Shown piece after piece: positions 1-8,688 of a stretch of 26,474 bases of DNA. Each line of letters begins with the position of its first letter. Within the stretch, counting starts at the first letter, position 1. The stretch lies in the NCBI GenBank assembly GCA_045629005.1, contig JAZQQJ010000037.1:1-26474 (forward strand), given 5' to 3'. The notes under the pieces were generated by a model, which did not search any database, had not been told where the DNA came from, and worked only from the letters and a program-made list of their open reading frames with translations. The position numbers and the translations under genes are program-made. Origin of the DNA: RGIG3528 sp045629005. GTDB taxonomy: Bacteria; Bacillota; Clostridia; Lachnospirales; Lachnospiraceae.

Positions 1-1
1 G

Positions 2-1651
2 CCTTCATCAAGAGGAGTACATCCCGCAAAAATGCAGAAACAGTATGCAGAGGGTCTTGTTGATGAAATAGATGTTAATAAAGCTGCAGACAGAATGATG
101 GCGCTTGTTGAGAAATACAACCCTAAGGGAAGGTTAAAGAAGTCTCACAAATATCATGAAACAGCAGTCAGTGTGGCTAAGAAATGCGCTGTTCTTCTGA
201 AAAATGACGGAGCACTTCCTCTTGAAAATCCTGCAGAAGTCATTGTTGTCGGAGAACTTGCCAGAACGATGCGTTTTCAGGGAGGTGGCAGCAGTCATAT
301 AAATGTTCCTGAATATATTAACGCGATAGAAGCATTTGAAAAGAAAGGAATAAAGGTTAAATTTGCTCCCGGCTACAGAGTTGATTCAAATGAGCGTGAT
401 ATTCAGCTCGAGATGGAAGCTTCCGAGCTTGTGAAGAACACGGATTGCCCCGTCATTTTCTTTGGTGGCCTTACGGATCTGGCAGAAGGCGAGGGTTACG
501 ACCGCACAACTCTTTCAATGCAGGATAATCAGCTTCGTGTGTTTGACAGAATATATGAAGAGAATCAAAATATCATTTTTATATCTTTCAGCGGTGCACC
601 CTATGACATCCCCTTCAGAGACAAGGTAAAGGCTATACTTCACATGTATCTTTGCGGCGAGGCCACAGGTGAGGCAGCAGTTTCAATACTTACAGGCGAA
701 ACAAATCCTTCGGGCAAGCTTGCTGAAACATTCCCTGTTAAAATTGAGGATACACCTGCTTTCGGAAGTTTTGGAAGCCGTGAAAAGAATGTTGATTACA
801 ATGAAGGCGTTCTTATTGGATACAGATATTACGACACAAAGAAGGTTGATCCGGCATATCCCTTTGGATACGGTCTTTCATACACGAGTTTTGAATATAG
901 TGATTTAAAGGTTGAGAGAGGAGAAAAGCCTCTTGAATGCAAAGTAACACTTACAGTTAAAAATACCGGCGACAGAGACGGTTACGAGGCCGTTCAGATT
1001 TACGTACAGAATCCGCAAAACCAAATTGCGCGAGGTGACTTCAACGGTCGTCCCGTGAAGGAACTCAAGGGCTTTGCGAAGCCTTTCATTAAGGCAGGAG
1101 AGTGCGCTGAAGTAACAGTAGTACTTGATGCAAGAAGCTTCGCTATATATGATGTTAACAACAGGGCTTATGTTGTTCCTGAAGGGGAATACGCAATCCT
1201 TGCCGCAGCTTCGTCGGCAGATATCAGGCTTTCGGAGAATGTTGATATAAAGAGAAGTGCATCGGGCTATGAAAAGGCAGAATTGGAAGTAATTTCCGAG
1301 GCAGCTGCCATTGAATCGATGAATGTCAGAAAATATTACCTGGCTGATGGTGATGAAGGTGATCCGCACATTGATTTTAATGCAGCCGGAAGCAATCCTT
1401 ATACGCTTTCATCCTCGCTTCTTGAACTTTCAAAGGATTCTAAGCTTGCCGAGAAGATGCTCAAATTCGGTGAGGAGTCAATTTACAAGAGATTCCAGGG
1501 TAAGCCTCATGATGACCCTGAGGTGCTTATGTATCTTGGTGGATTACGCGAAGGAACAATTGACTGTGCGGTTATAAACTCTAACGGAGCAGTGTCCTAC
1601 AAGGTAGCCGAGAAGATTGTTAAGCAGGCTAACAGGCATGCCGGAAAGTAA
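2..1651 (+). CDS. GH3 beta-glucosidase (5' partial)
   Basis: The reading frame is open to the left edge, so the gene is cut and the ATG at 32 is internal; residues before it (MPSSRGVHP-like context) fit the end of a GH3 (alpha/beta)8 barrel. GH3 enzymes remove terminal beta-linked glucose or xylose by a retaining mechanism. The nucleophile Asp lies in the missing N-terminal domain. Visible are the alpha/beta sandwich domain with the E-G-x-D-R segment near 491-505, which carries the usual acid/base Glu region, the GE.SGKLAETFP segment near 690-735, the PFGYGLSYTSF motif near 860-893, and a fibronectin-III-like domain to about 1240. About 110 further residues follow; similar C-terminal tails occur in Firmicute GH3 enzymes. 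Whether a signal peptide exists cannot be seen. Substrate is not determined; cellobiose, xylobiose or other beta-glycosides are possible. Confidence 0.9.
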   Translation, partial: PSSRGVHPAKMQKQYAEGLVDEIDVNKAADRMMALVEKYNPKGRLKKSHKYHETAVSVAKKCAVLLKNDGALPLENPAEVIVVGELARTMRFQGGGSSHINVPEYINAIEAFEKKGIKVKFAPGYRVDSNERDIQLEMEASELVKNTDCPVIFFGGLTDLAEGEGYDRTTLSMQDNQLRVFDRIYEENQNIIFISFSGAPYDIPFRDKVKAILHMYLCGEATGEAAVSILTGETNPSGKLAETFPVKIEDTPAFGSFGSREKNVDYNEGVLIGYRYYDTKKVDPAYPFGYGLSYTSFEYSDLKVERGEKPLECKVTLTVKNTGDRDGYEAVQIYVQNPQNQIARGDFNGRPVKELKGFAKPFIKAGECAEVTVVLDARSFAIYDVNNRAYVVPEGEYAILAAASSADIRLSENVDIKRSASGYEKAELEVISEAAAIESMNVRKYYLADGDEGDPHIDFNAAGSNPYTLSSSLLELSKDSKLAEKMLKFGEESIYKRFQGKPHDDPEVLMYLGGLREGTIDCAVINSNGAVSYKVAEKIVKQANRHAGK

Positions 1652-1675
1652 GTTTAGAAAAATTTTATAAAACAT

Positions 1676-1703
1676 AAAAACGCCTTGTGTAGAGGCGTTT
1701 TTT
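1676..1703 (+). terminator. Rho-independent terminator after the GH3 gene
   Basis: The stem AAAAACGCCT / AGGCGTTTTT encloses a short loop, and the 3' arm ends in a T tract. It lies 25 bases after the GH3 stop codon. The loop and 3' arm overlap the promoter predicted for the next operon. Confidence 0.8.
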
Positions 1704-1713
1704 ATTGTATAAT
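1685..1713 (+). promoter_or_regulatory. Sigma-A-like promoter for the DUF1292 operon
   Basis: TTGTGT (1685-1690), a 17-base spacer and a perfect TATAAT (1708-1713). The -35 falls in the loop of the GH3 terminator. Transcription would begin near 1720, about 60 bases before the DUF1292 start codon. The -35 matches the consensus only at TTG. Confidence 0.55.
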
Positions 1714-1781
1714 CAAATTCACTATGCGCTTATGCGCGTTATACCCGAAACAGAATGTTCTACAGCTGTAAGGAGGCTGAA

Positions 1782-2108
1782 ATGGCTAAACAGAAAGAAG
1801 ACATTAATCTTGAGCAGGTAGTTTTGGATCTTGATGGTATCGGAGAAGTTACATACGACGTCATTTCCATCTTTCCTGTTAAAATAGACAATAATACAAC
1901 ACGTGACTATATCGCACTTCTTGAAGAGGATGCTTCGGAAGACGAAGACATCAAGCTTTACCGTTGTGACGTGACAAACCTTGATGACATCAAAATCGAC
2001 AACATTGAAAGTGACGAAGAGTTTGAAATCGTTGCTGACGCATTTGACGAGATGCTCGACGAAGCTGAGTTCGAAGAACTTGCCGGCGAGCTTGATGATG
2101 AGGACTGA
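1782..2108 (+). CDS. DUF1292 domain protein
   Basis: Small acidic protein of 108 residues. The ATG at 1782 is chosen because AAGGAGG at 1770-1776 sits 5 bases before it; the in-frame ATG at 1755 lies upstream of that site and has none of its own. The core has the DUF1292 pattern: a strand ending in YDVISIFPV, then DYIALLEED, then KLYRCDV, followed by a strongly acidic tail rich in Asp and Glu. The family (YrzB-like) is common in Firmicutes and its biochemical role is unknown. It begins a compact gene string, with the next ATG 2 bases after its stop. Confidence 0.85.
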   Translation: MAKQKEDINLEQVVLDLDGIGEVTYDVISIFPVKIDNNTTRDYIALLEEDASEDEDIKLYRCDVTNLDDIKIDNIESDEEFEIVADAFDEMLDEAEFEELAGELDDED

Positions 2109-2110
2109 TA

Positions 2111-2725
2111 ATGATTAAGAACATTATCCTTGATATAGGCAATGTGCTCGGACATTTCTGCTGGGAAGATATTTTCCATGAAAAACTCGGAGTCTACGGA
2201 AAGGACTTCGATGAGATGGCTGCCGCAACAACAGGCAGCGGTATGTGGAATGAGTTCGACAGAAGCCTTTTAAGCGATGAAGAAATTATCGAAGCGTGCT
2301 GTAAAAGAGCTCCGCAGCATGCAGATAAAATACGAGAGTTCTTTTCATATGTCGGTGAAATTGTTATAGATTACGACTACTCCGAAGATTGGATTAATAG
2401 CCTGAAAGCAAGGGGTTATAAGGTCTACATCCTTTCGAATTATGGAAGAACATCTTTTAATAAATGCCTTGAAAACGGGCATTTGCAATTTATAAATCTT
2501 GCGGACGGAAGGCTTGTTTCCTATGAAGTTTGCATGTGCAAGCCCGAAGCAGGAATTTATGAGGCGTTCTTAAAAAAGTTTAAATTGAACGCTTCAGAAT
2601 GTGTCTTTATAGATGACAGGCCTGAAAACATTGCCGGTGGTGAAAAAGCCGGTATTAAGGGTATTGTTTTTACAGGATACGAACAGGCTCAAAGAGAGCT
2701 TGAGAAGGTGCTTTTGGAAGCATAA
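2111..2725 (+). CDS. HAD-superfamily phosphatase (YihX-like)
   Basis: Predicted cytoplasmic phosphohydrolase of 204 residues. HAD motifs are in order: motif I LDIGNV with nucleophile Asp8; motif II SNYG with Ser109; motif III Lys144 in CKPEAG; motif IV IDDRPENI with Asp168 and Asp169. Between motifs I and II is a helical cap of subclass I. The second Asp of the usual DxDxT is replaced by Gly (DIGN), as in the YihX/epoxide-hydrolase-N-like branch whose members begin DLGNV or DLGGV. E. coli YihX acts on alpha-D-glucose-1-phosphate, but this substrate cannot be inferred here. It follows DUF1292 by 2 bases and precedes a lipoprotein gene by 6. Confidence 0.85.
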   Translation: MIKNIILDIGNVLGHFCWEDIFHEKLGVYGKDFDEMAAATTGSGMWNEFDRSLLSDEEIIEACCKRAPQHADKIREFFSYVGEIVIDYDYSEDWINSLKARGYKVYILSNYGRTSFNKCLENGHLQFINLADGRLVSYEVCMCKPEAGIYEAFLKKFKLNASECVFIDDRPENIAGGEKAGIKGIVFTGYEQAQRELEKVLLEA

Positions 2726-2731
2726 ATCGGG

Positions 2732-4093
2732 ATGAAGAAAAAAACGGAAAAAAACATTATATTGATGCTTATTCTCGCTGTGCTTGTCACGCTTTCCGCG
2801 GGCTGTACGGACGACCCTGTTTATATGGGCGGAGCATCAGATATCGTACCTACGCCCACGCGTGAGGCACTTTCTTTTGTTTATTCCGAAGCCCTTTTAA
2901 ATAAATCAACAGAGGAAATTATTCCTACATCTGAGCCCACCACGAGGGTGCCTTCAGAGCATCATACCAATACCCAGAAGGAAAAAGAAGCAAAGAGTGT
3001 TACTGCAACACCCGTTCCGACAAAGCTCGCCGGCAATGGCACAAATGATACTGTCAGTTCCATTGTGGCACGTTTAAGAAGGTACAACAGCATTATGGGT
3101 GAGTCTACTCCTGAAGGGCTTTACATTTACTGTGACAGTGAGAAGAAAGCGAATGCTCTTGTAAGCTCTGCAGCACAGTCATATTCCCTGTTTCCCATTT
3201 TGTATTCGGACCAGTCAATAATGCACACTCCCGAGTACTACATGGAACTTTATCCTGAAATCACATCCCTTTCCATTGACTATTCACGAAGTGGCATTTA
3301 TGCAAACGGTATAGTGCTCTGCTTCACAAATATAGAAACAAAGGCAGCGGGAAATCTTCTTGCAGCCATACGTACAGGAGACGAGTCCGGGCTTTCCAAA
3401 AATGAAAAGTGGACACTTTCCGAAGTGAAGAGATTGTCTTTAGAACTTGGTCTTTCCGGAATGTCCGATATTGAAAAGGTTTACACTGTTTACACATACA
3501 TTATTACTCACTGCGCTTATGATTCTGATGCGTCATCATCTTCACACAAGGCCTACGGACTTCTTAAGAACGGTAAAGCAGTATGTGACGGCTATGCGGA
3601 AGCATTTATGCTCTTTATGGTTATAAACGGAGTGGATGCTGAAGTAATTACAGGCAGGGCAGACAGCGGCCCTCACGCATGGAATCAGGTTAAAATAGAC
3701 AACAACTGGTACAATCTCGATCTTACGTGGGATGACCCTATTGATTCTGTTACAGGAAAAGATATTTCCGGCCATACATTTTATAAATACTTCTTACTTG
3801 ACGATAAAGAAATTAACAAGACTCATACTGCAGAGTCAACATTTACTCATTCCTGCAATGACAAGTCTTACAGATTATACGCTTACAAGGACGTTATGGC
3901 AGGCAGTGAAAGTGAAATTACTGAAGTTATTACCGCACAGCTTTCGGAAAAGTATGTTACTGTTGTGGTTCCCTCGGGGCTGGCTGATGTCAGTACCGTT
4001 CTCAGCATTTATCAGTCGGTTGCAGGCAAGTCATCAAGCTATTTCCCTGCATATACAATAGACGGCTACAAAATAATCGAGATTAAGAATTGA
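2732..4093 (+). CDS. Transglutaminase-like lipoprotein
   Basis: A 453-residue secreted lipoprotein. The N-terminus has basic residues, a hydrophobic stretch and a lipobox LSAGC with the lipidated Cys at 25. Residues about 35-105 form a Thr/Pro/Ser/Glu-rich linker. The transglutaminase-like core holds a full putative triad: Cys285 in KAVCDGYA, His315 in PHAWNQV and Asp330 in LDLTWDDP. Proteins of this fold (PF01841) may cross-link, hydrolyse or bind cell-surface peptides, so the fold does not fix the activity. Residues about 110-220 and the C-terminal 90 are not recognised. The ribosome binding site is weak, suggesting coupling to the HAD gene upstream. The next gene encodes another lipoprotein. 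Confidence 0.85.
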   Translation: MKKKTEKNIILMLILAVLVTLSAGCTDDPVYMGGASDIVPTPTREALSFVYSEALLNKSTEEIIPTSEPTTRVPSEHHTNTQKEKEAKSVTATPVPTKLAGNGTNDTVSSIVARLRRYNSIMGESTPEGLYIYCDSEKKANALVSSAAQSYSLFPILYSDQSIMHTPEYYMELYPEITSLSIDYSRSGIYANGIVLCFTNIETKAAGNLLAAIRTGDESGLSKNEKWTLSEVKRLSLELGLSGMSDIEKVYTVYTYIITHCAYDSDASSSSHKAYGLLKNGKAVCDGYAEAFMLFMVINGVDAEVITGRADSGPHAWNQVKIDNNWYNLDLTWDDPIDSVTGKDISGHTFYKYFLLDDKEINKTHTAESTFTHSCNDKSYRLYAYKDVMAGSESEITEVITAQLSEKYVTVVVPSGLADVSTVLSIYQSVAGKSSSYFPAYTIDGYKIIEIKN

Positions 4094-4112
4094 TAAGGAT
4101 TGAGGCAGCGGA

Positions 4113-5360
4113 TTGAGAAAAACAATTAAGTACAGTCTCATATTTGCGGGTGTCTTATTTCTTCTGGCAGCTTGTGGCTGTGGGAATAAGCACTATACAG
4201 GTTATCAGACTCCTAAGGCCACTCCGACCGTTAAGGTTGTAATCGGTCACCAGGGCCATAATTCGCAGGCTACAGATACTCCTACGCCTACAATTCCTTC
4301 GCAAGGCGGACAGAGCGGAGATGACAGTGGAGAAGGTTCCGGTTTTACGCCTATAGATGAGCTTTTCCCAAGCTCAGGGGATAAGGATAATACACCAACT
4401 CCGACAAAGAAGGCATCTAAAACTCCGACACCTACACCCAAGGCAACTTCTAAGCCTTCAAATCCGACACCGACACCGGTGCCCACGCCGTACCATCCGA
4501 CCAATACACCAAGACCTGAAAAGACGGACAGACCACTTCCTACTCCTACCGACTATCCTGACGCATCCCCTACACCGGGAACGTTTATTGTAATAAAGCT
4601 TACCGGGACACCGACCGTTGCGCCTACAAAGAGGCCTACTGCAACACCAAGGCCTACCGCAACGACAACGCCGACACCGGAAGTTAAGGCAACCGCTACG
4701 CCTACACCTACGGAAACGCCTACGCCTACACCGACATGTACTCCTACCGCGCTTGAAACCGCTCAAAAGGGTGATAACATTGAGTTCGGTCATTATGAGC
4801 AGGATGCCGATACAAGTAACGGCAAAGAGCCTATAGAGTGGACAGTTCTTGAAGTTTCAGATACGGAAGTGCTTTTGATGAGTACTAAAATACTCTATTC
4901 ACGATTTATGAACCAATTCGGTGAAAATGAATCGTGGTACAAGCGGTGGGACAGTTCCGATCTCAGTGTATGGCTGAACGGAACGTTTTATGGTGCTGCA
5001 TTCAGCGATGAAGAAAAGAAAAAGATTATGGCAGGCATTATTTCTGCACCAAACGGCAATAATGTTTCGTCAAATAAGGTATATCTGCTTACGGAAGAGG
5101 AACTTTGCGAATATCTTGAAATAACTGACCCCGAGGCAGTAAATGATGTACTTAAGGCTACCATGACTAAAGCGGCATGGGATACGGCGGATAGTCCGCA
5201 TAAGCCTGAGGAGTATTCGGAAGAAGCAAATTATTATTGGTGGCTCAGGTCATATCAGGATGACGGTTACACAAAGGCTGTCAACAGTGATGGTCAGATT
5301 GTGACGGATCTTTCCTGGTACGCATACGGCGTACGCCCTGTCATAAGGATTAAAAAATAG
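4113..5360 (+). CDS. Thr-Pro-rich lipoprotein with C-terminal DUF6273-like domain
   Basis: Starts at TTG 4113 with GAGG at 4102-4105; no ATG gives a signal peptide. The 415-residue product begins MRKTIKYS, a hydrophobic core and a lipobox LAAC with Cys21. Residues about 30-215 are a long Thr-Pro-rich linker of imperfect TPTP and TATPTPT units, expected to be extended and possibly glycosylated. The last 195 residues look like a DUF6273 domain: IEFGHYEQD, EPIEWTVLEV, LLMSTKILY, SSDLSVWLNGTFY, YYWWLRS and GVRPVIRIKK. Such domains are frequent in surface proteins of Lachnospiraceae and their function is unknown. A cell-surface spacer with an exposed binding head is a plausible reading. It lies in the operon between the transglutaminase-like lipoprotein and the helicase. 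Confidence 0.8.
   Translation: MRKTIKYSLIFAGVLFLLAACGCGNKHYTGYQTPKATPTVKVVIGHQGHNSQATDTPTPTIPSQGGQSGDDSGEGSGFTPIDELFPSSGDKDNTPTPTKKASKTPTPTPKATSKPSNPTPTPVPTPYHPTNTPRPEKTDRPLPTPTDYPDASPTPGTFIVIKLTGTPTVAPTKRPTATPRPTATTTPTPEVKATATPTPTETPTPTPTCTPTALETAQKGDNIEFGHYEQDADTSNGKEPIEWTVLEVSDTEVLLMSTKILYSRFMNQFGENESWYKRWDSSDLSVWLNGTFYGAAFSDEEKKKIMAGIISAPNGNNVSSNKVYLLTEEELCEYLEITDPEAVNDVLKATMTKAAWDTADSPHKPEEYSEEANYYWWLRSYQDDGYTKAVNSDGQIVTDLSWYAYGVRPVIRIKK
4270..4755 (+). repeat. Degenerate tandem repeat coding Thr-Pro linker
   Basis: Imperfect 6- and 12-base units of the type ACNCCNACNCCN recur through the lipoprotein linker, densest at 4395-4500 and 4610-4755. Open frames on the opposite strand here result from the repeat and are not genes. 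In-frame expansion or contraction would lengthen or shorten the linker without breaking the gene. Confidence 0.75.
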
Positions 5361-5372
5361 CGGAGCTGAGTC

Positions 5373-7733
5373 ATGAGTGAATCCAAACAGAGTATATCTG
5401 TCCGGAATCTCGTGGAGTTTATTCTTCGTTCCGGCGATATTGACAATTCCTCCTCGCATTTTGACTTCGACGCGATGCAGGAGGGCACAAGACTACATAA
5501 AAAGATTCAAAAGGGGCAGCCTGTCGGCTATAAAGCTGAGGTGCCCCTTAAAAAAACATTTTTGCTTGAACAGGACGACGAATGCATCGAGCTTGTTGTG
5601 GATGGACGCGCTGATGGTATACTGACCGAGGAAGGTGGTGTTACCATTGATGAAATTAAGACAACGTGGCTGACAGTCGATCACATGGAAGAGCCTGTTT
5701 TTATACACGAGGCTCAGGCGAAGTGCTATGGGGCTATTTACGGCGAGGCTGAAGAGCTTCCGGAAATAACCGTGCAACTTACGTACTGTAATGTCGAAAC
5801 GGAGAAAATCAAGCGCTTTTCCACAAAATATGAGACTTCGGAGCTTGTTGACTGGTTTATAAATGTCGTTAAAGAGTATTCCAAGTGGCTGTTTTGGGAG
5901 CAGAAATGGAAAGGTGAACGTAACGAAACCATTAAGAACCTCAAGTTCCCTTTTGCATACAGAGATGGACAAAGGGAACTCGTTTCCGGTGTTTATAAAT
6001 CAATAAACCGTGGAAAGAAGTTATTCATAGAAGCCCCTACCGGTGTCGGAAAAACGATTTCAACAGTGTTTCCTGCGGTGTGGTCTGTTGGTGAGGGAAA
6101 GAGCAGTAAGATATTTTATCTTACCGCAAAAACAATTGCCAGAACGGTTGCGGAGGATACTTTCAAGCTCCTTTCGGATAATGGACTTAAATTTCGCTTT
6201 GTTACCATAACTTCCAAGGAAAAGAGCTGTATCCTTGAAAAGCCTTCGTGTAATCCCGGTGCATGCCCACGTGCAAAAGGGCATTACGACCGGGTTAATG
6301 ATTGTATATTTGAGATGCTGAATAATGAGGAGACTATTAACCGCGACATTGTATTCAGCTATGCGGAAAAATATAGTGTTTGCCCCTTTGAGATGTGCCT
6401 GGATGTTTCTCTTTGGGCTGATGCAATAATATGTGACTATAACTATGCTTTTGATCCGACCGCCAGCTTGAAACGTTATTTTGCCGAGGAGAAAAAGAAT
6501 GATTATGTGTTTCTCATCGATGAAGCACACAACCTTCTTGAGCGTGCACGTGAAATGTATTCCGCCGAACTTGTTAAAGAGGATTTTCTTGAAGTAAAAC
6601 GAGCGATTGCCGGGAAAAGCAAGAGGATGGAAAGCTGTCTCGAGGGTTGCAATAAAGCTCTTTTGCAGATGAAACACGCATGTGAGGACTTCCAGGTTTG
6701 GGATGATGCGGATGCGGTTTATAATAAAGCCCTCTCGCTTGCGGGCGCATATGAGGACTTTCTCGAGGATGTCGTGCTTGAACCTGAAATAAAGGATATT
6801 GTTCTTGATTTGTTTTTTAAGGTGCGTACATTCCTTGATGTATATGATAATATGGACGAGGCATACCGCATATATACGGACTTTCTTCCTGACAGAAGGT
6901 TCAGGCTTAAACTATGCTGTATGGAACCGGCGGGCAAGCTTAAAAAAAGACTGGATAATACCCAGTCGGCAATAATGTTCAGTGCGACGCTGCTTCCTAT
7001 GGACTATTACAAGGAACAGCTGGGCGGAGCCTATGATGATTATGCAATATATGCGCCATCTCCGTTTAAACCTGAGAAACGCCTTATTATGGTGGGAGGA
7101 GATGTTACAACCCGCTACTCCAAAAGGTCCGAAGAAGAATACGAAAAAACCGCACGTTATATTGCGGACTTCACTTCCGTAAAAACCGGGAATTATATGG
7201 TGTTTTTCTCATCCTACAAAATGCTTGAGGATTGTGCCGGCATACTTGCCGAATTAACGCAGGCAAAGCTGCTTATTCAACGACGGGATATGTCTGAAAG
7301 CGACAAGGAGGAGTTCCTTAACAGCTTTATTAATGAGCCTTCGGAAACACTCATAGGGCTTTGCGTTATGGGAGGCATTTTTTCCGAGGGAATCGATCTT
7401 ACCGGAGACAGGCTTACCGGAGCTGTTGTTGTCGGGTGTGGCCTTCCGACGGTAGGTTATGAGCGAGAATTATTTAAATATTATTTTGATGAAAAGAACA
7501 ACAGTGGCTTTGAGTACGCATATCTTTACCCGGGAATGAATAAAGTCATGCAGTCCGCGGGCCGTGTTATTCGTACTGTTGAAGATGTCGGGGCAATTCT
7601 TCTGCTTGATGACAGATTCACAAAACGTCAGTATAACAGCCTGTTCCCCAAGGAATGGTATCCGTACGAGAATGTTACGCTTCAGACTGTTAGAAAACGT
7701 ACCAAGGAGTTTTTTGATGGACAAGGATTATAA
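5373..7733 (+). CDS. PD-(D/E)XK nuclease-XPD/DinG helicase fusion
   Basis: A 786-residue protein with two modules. Residues 1-150 show the RecB/Cas4-type nuclease signature in order: His42 in EGTRLH, Asp81 in GRADG, Glu94-x-Lys96 in DEIKT, and the QxxxY motif Gln115-Tyr119. The three C-terminal Fe-S cysteines of Cas4 are absent. Residues 200-786 are a superfamily 2 XPD/DinG helicase: Walker A APTGVGKT (221-228), a cysteine cluster (286, 293, 298, 311) with a later CPFE Cys, which would hold an Fe-S cluster, the DEAH box 383-386, a FSATLLP motif, and motif VI QSAGRVIRT near the end. Predicted 5'-3' DNA unwinding with an attached nuclease suggests DNA repair or processing of branched DNA. GGAG at 5362-5365 supports the start. 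Its stop overlaps the next gene by 17 bases. Often annotated only as DinG-like helicase. Confidence 0.88.
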   Translation: MSESKQSISVRNLVEFILRSGDIDNSSSHFDFDAMQEGTRLHKKIQKGQPVGYKAEVPLKKTFLLEQDDECIELVVDGRADGILTEEGGVTIDEIKTTWLTVDHMEEPVFIHEAQAKCYGAIYGEAEELPEITVQLTYCNVETEKIKRFSTKYETSELVDWFINVVKEYSKWLFWEQKWKGERNETIKNLKFPFAYRDGQRELVSGVYKSINRGKKLFIEAPTGVGKTISTVFPAVWSVGEGKSSKIFYLTAKTIARTVAEDTFKLLSDNGLKFRFVTITSKEKSCILEKPSCNPGACPRAKGHYDRVNDCIFEMLNNEETINRDIVFSYAEKYSVCPFEMCLDVSLWADAIICDYNYAFDPTASLKRYFAEEKKNDYVFLIDEAHNLLERAREMYSAELVKEDFLEVKRAIAGKSKRMESCLEGCNKALLQMKHACEDFQVWDDADAVYNKALSLAGAYEDFLEDVVLEPEIKDIVLDLFFKVRTFLDVYDNMDEAYRIYTDFLPDRRFRLKLCCMEPAGKLKKRLDNTQSAIMFSATLLPMDYYKEQLGGAYDDYAIYAPSPFKPEKRLIMVGGDVTTRYSKRSEEEYEKTARYIADFTSVKTGNYMVFFSSYKMLEDCAGILAELTQAKLLIQRRDMSESDKEEFLNSFINEPSETLIGLCVMGGIFSEGIDLTGDRLTGAVVVGCGLPTVGYERELFKYYFDEKNNSGFEYAYLYPGMNKVMQSAGRVIRTVEDVGAILLLDDRFTKRQYNSLFPKEWYPYENVTLQTVRKRTKEFFDGQGL

Positions 7734-8541
7734 TAAAATAACACTAACGGGAGTACTTGCGGCAGCAGCCTGTCTTATATTCCAGGCCGTTCTCGGACCT
7801 GCCACGTTTACCCTTATACCCGTTGCCATAGTTGTTTTAGCGGGAACTGTTTTTATCAATAAGTATACGGATGGATGTTTTTGCACATTCTCCTATATGC
7901 TTATTGTATCTGCAGCGCCGGTTCTTCTTTGCGTTTTGTCAAAGCTCAAACTTTACAATGGAAATATGGATTTCCTGAACATGGAAGCAGCGGTGACCTT
8001 GTTTATTCCCGTTGTTGTATCCTGCATAGGAGCGCTTTGGGAAAAGGACGTGGAAAGAAACGGGTTCGGTGATTTTTTCGGTGAGCAGCTTATCTATATG
8101 GCAGTGTTATATGTGCTGTTCATAGTGTATACAGTATTTCTGAAGGATATGGCGGCTGCTTTCCCTGACAGGTATCAATTCATTCCGTTCGCAACGGTTG
8201 CAGGATATATCGAAGCTGTTATCGACCATATGATTCCGTGGGAACTGCTTGCTTTGTATATCGGCTCCGCACTTATTACATATGTACCGTACGGCTATCT
8301 CCTTTCGGCTGCAATGGAAAACGTCTTTCAGCCGATACGTCTCGTTGCCTACCTGGCACTTCCCGTTGCGGCGGAGCTTCTTCAGCTTGTGCTTGGAAAG
8401 AATATGTGCGATGTGGACGATATGTTTTTCGGATTCATAGGTGCATTAATCGGTGCGGGACTGTGGAAAGCTCTCAATGCTCTGTTTTTTGCGGTAGTTA
8501 ATCACGGATGTCTTGGGCAGACAAAGGAAATAGATTTGTAA
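7717..8541 (+). CDS. VanZ-like integral membrane protein
   Basis: The ATG at 7717 is used because AAGGAG lies at 7704-7709; the longer frame from 7564 would lie inside the helicase gene. The 274-residue product is hydrophobic throughout, with roughly seven or eight membrane segments. The C-terminal half matches the VanZ pattern: IPFATV, then a segment ending YVPYGYLL, then AELLQLVLGK and a DVDDMFFGFIGALIG signature. VanZ-like proteins have no settled biochemical activity; VanZ itself gives low-level teicoplanin resistance. The gene is translationally coupled to the helicase by a 17-base overlap and ends the operon. Function here is not inferable. Confidence 0.75.
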   Translation: MDKDYNKITLTGVLAAAACLIFQAVLGPATFTLIPVAIVVLAGTVFINKYTDGCFCTFSYMLIVSAAPVLLCVLSKLKLYNGNMDFLNMEAAVTLFIPVVVSCIGALWEKDVERNGFGDFFGEQLIYMAVLYVLFIVYTVFLKDMAAAFPDRYQFIPFATVAGYIEAVIDHMIPWELLALYIGSALITYVPYGYLLSAAMENVFQPIRLVAYLALPVAAELLQLVLGKNMCDVDDMFFGFIGALIGAGLWKALNALFFAVVNHGCLGQTKEIDL

Positions 8542-8605
8542 TACTATGGGCGTACCCAAAATGACGCCCGAAGTTCGAAAGAAATGATAAGTAATTCACA
8601 TATCC

Positions 8606-8614
8606 TGATAAAAT
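8606..8614 (+). promoter_or_regulatory. Candidate extended -10 promoter for xylB
   Basis: TGATAAAAT gives a TG-extended -10 (TAAAAT at 8609-8614), about 75 bases before the xylB start. No good -35 is visible 16-18 bases upstream, so this is tentative. Confidence 0.35.
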
Positions 8615-8643
8615 ATGGATAGAAAAATTGCTTTGAATAAATT

Positions 8644-8661
8644 ATTCTTTTGCTAAAGAAT
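8644..8661 (+). promoter_or_regulatory. Inverted repeat upstream of xylB, candidate operator
   Basis: ATTCTTT and AAAGAAT arms separated by TGCT form an 18-base palindrome 27 bases before the xylB ATG and between the candidate -10 and the ribosome binding site. No T run follows, so it is not a terminator. A sugar-responsive repressor site is a reasonable inference, without a known regulator. Confidence 0.35.
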
Positions 8662-8688
8662 GATAATCCAATGAATGGAGGATAAATT

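Noticed and set aside
4458..4793. Arg/Cys-rich open frame on the minus strand
   Set aside because: It is the antisense of the Thr-Pro repeat. Repeats of ACNCCN leave every frame open and the protein is low-complexity.
7564..7716. Longer start for the VanZ-like protein
   Set aside because: It would add 51 residues encoded inside the helicase motif VI region. AAGGAG at 7704-7709 supports ATG 7717.
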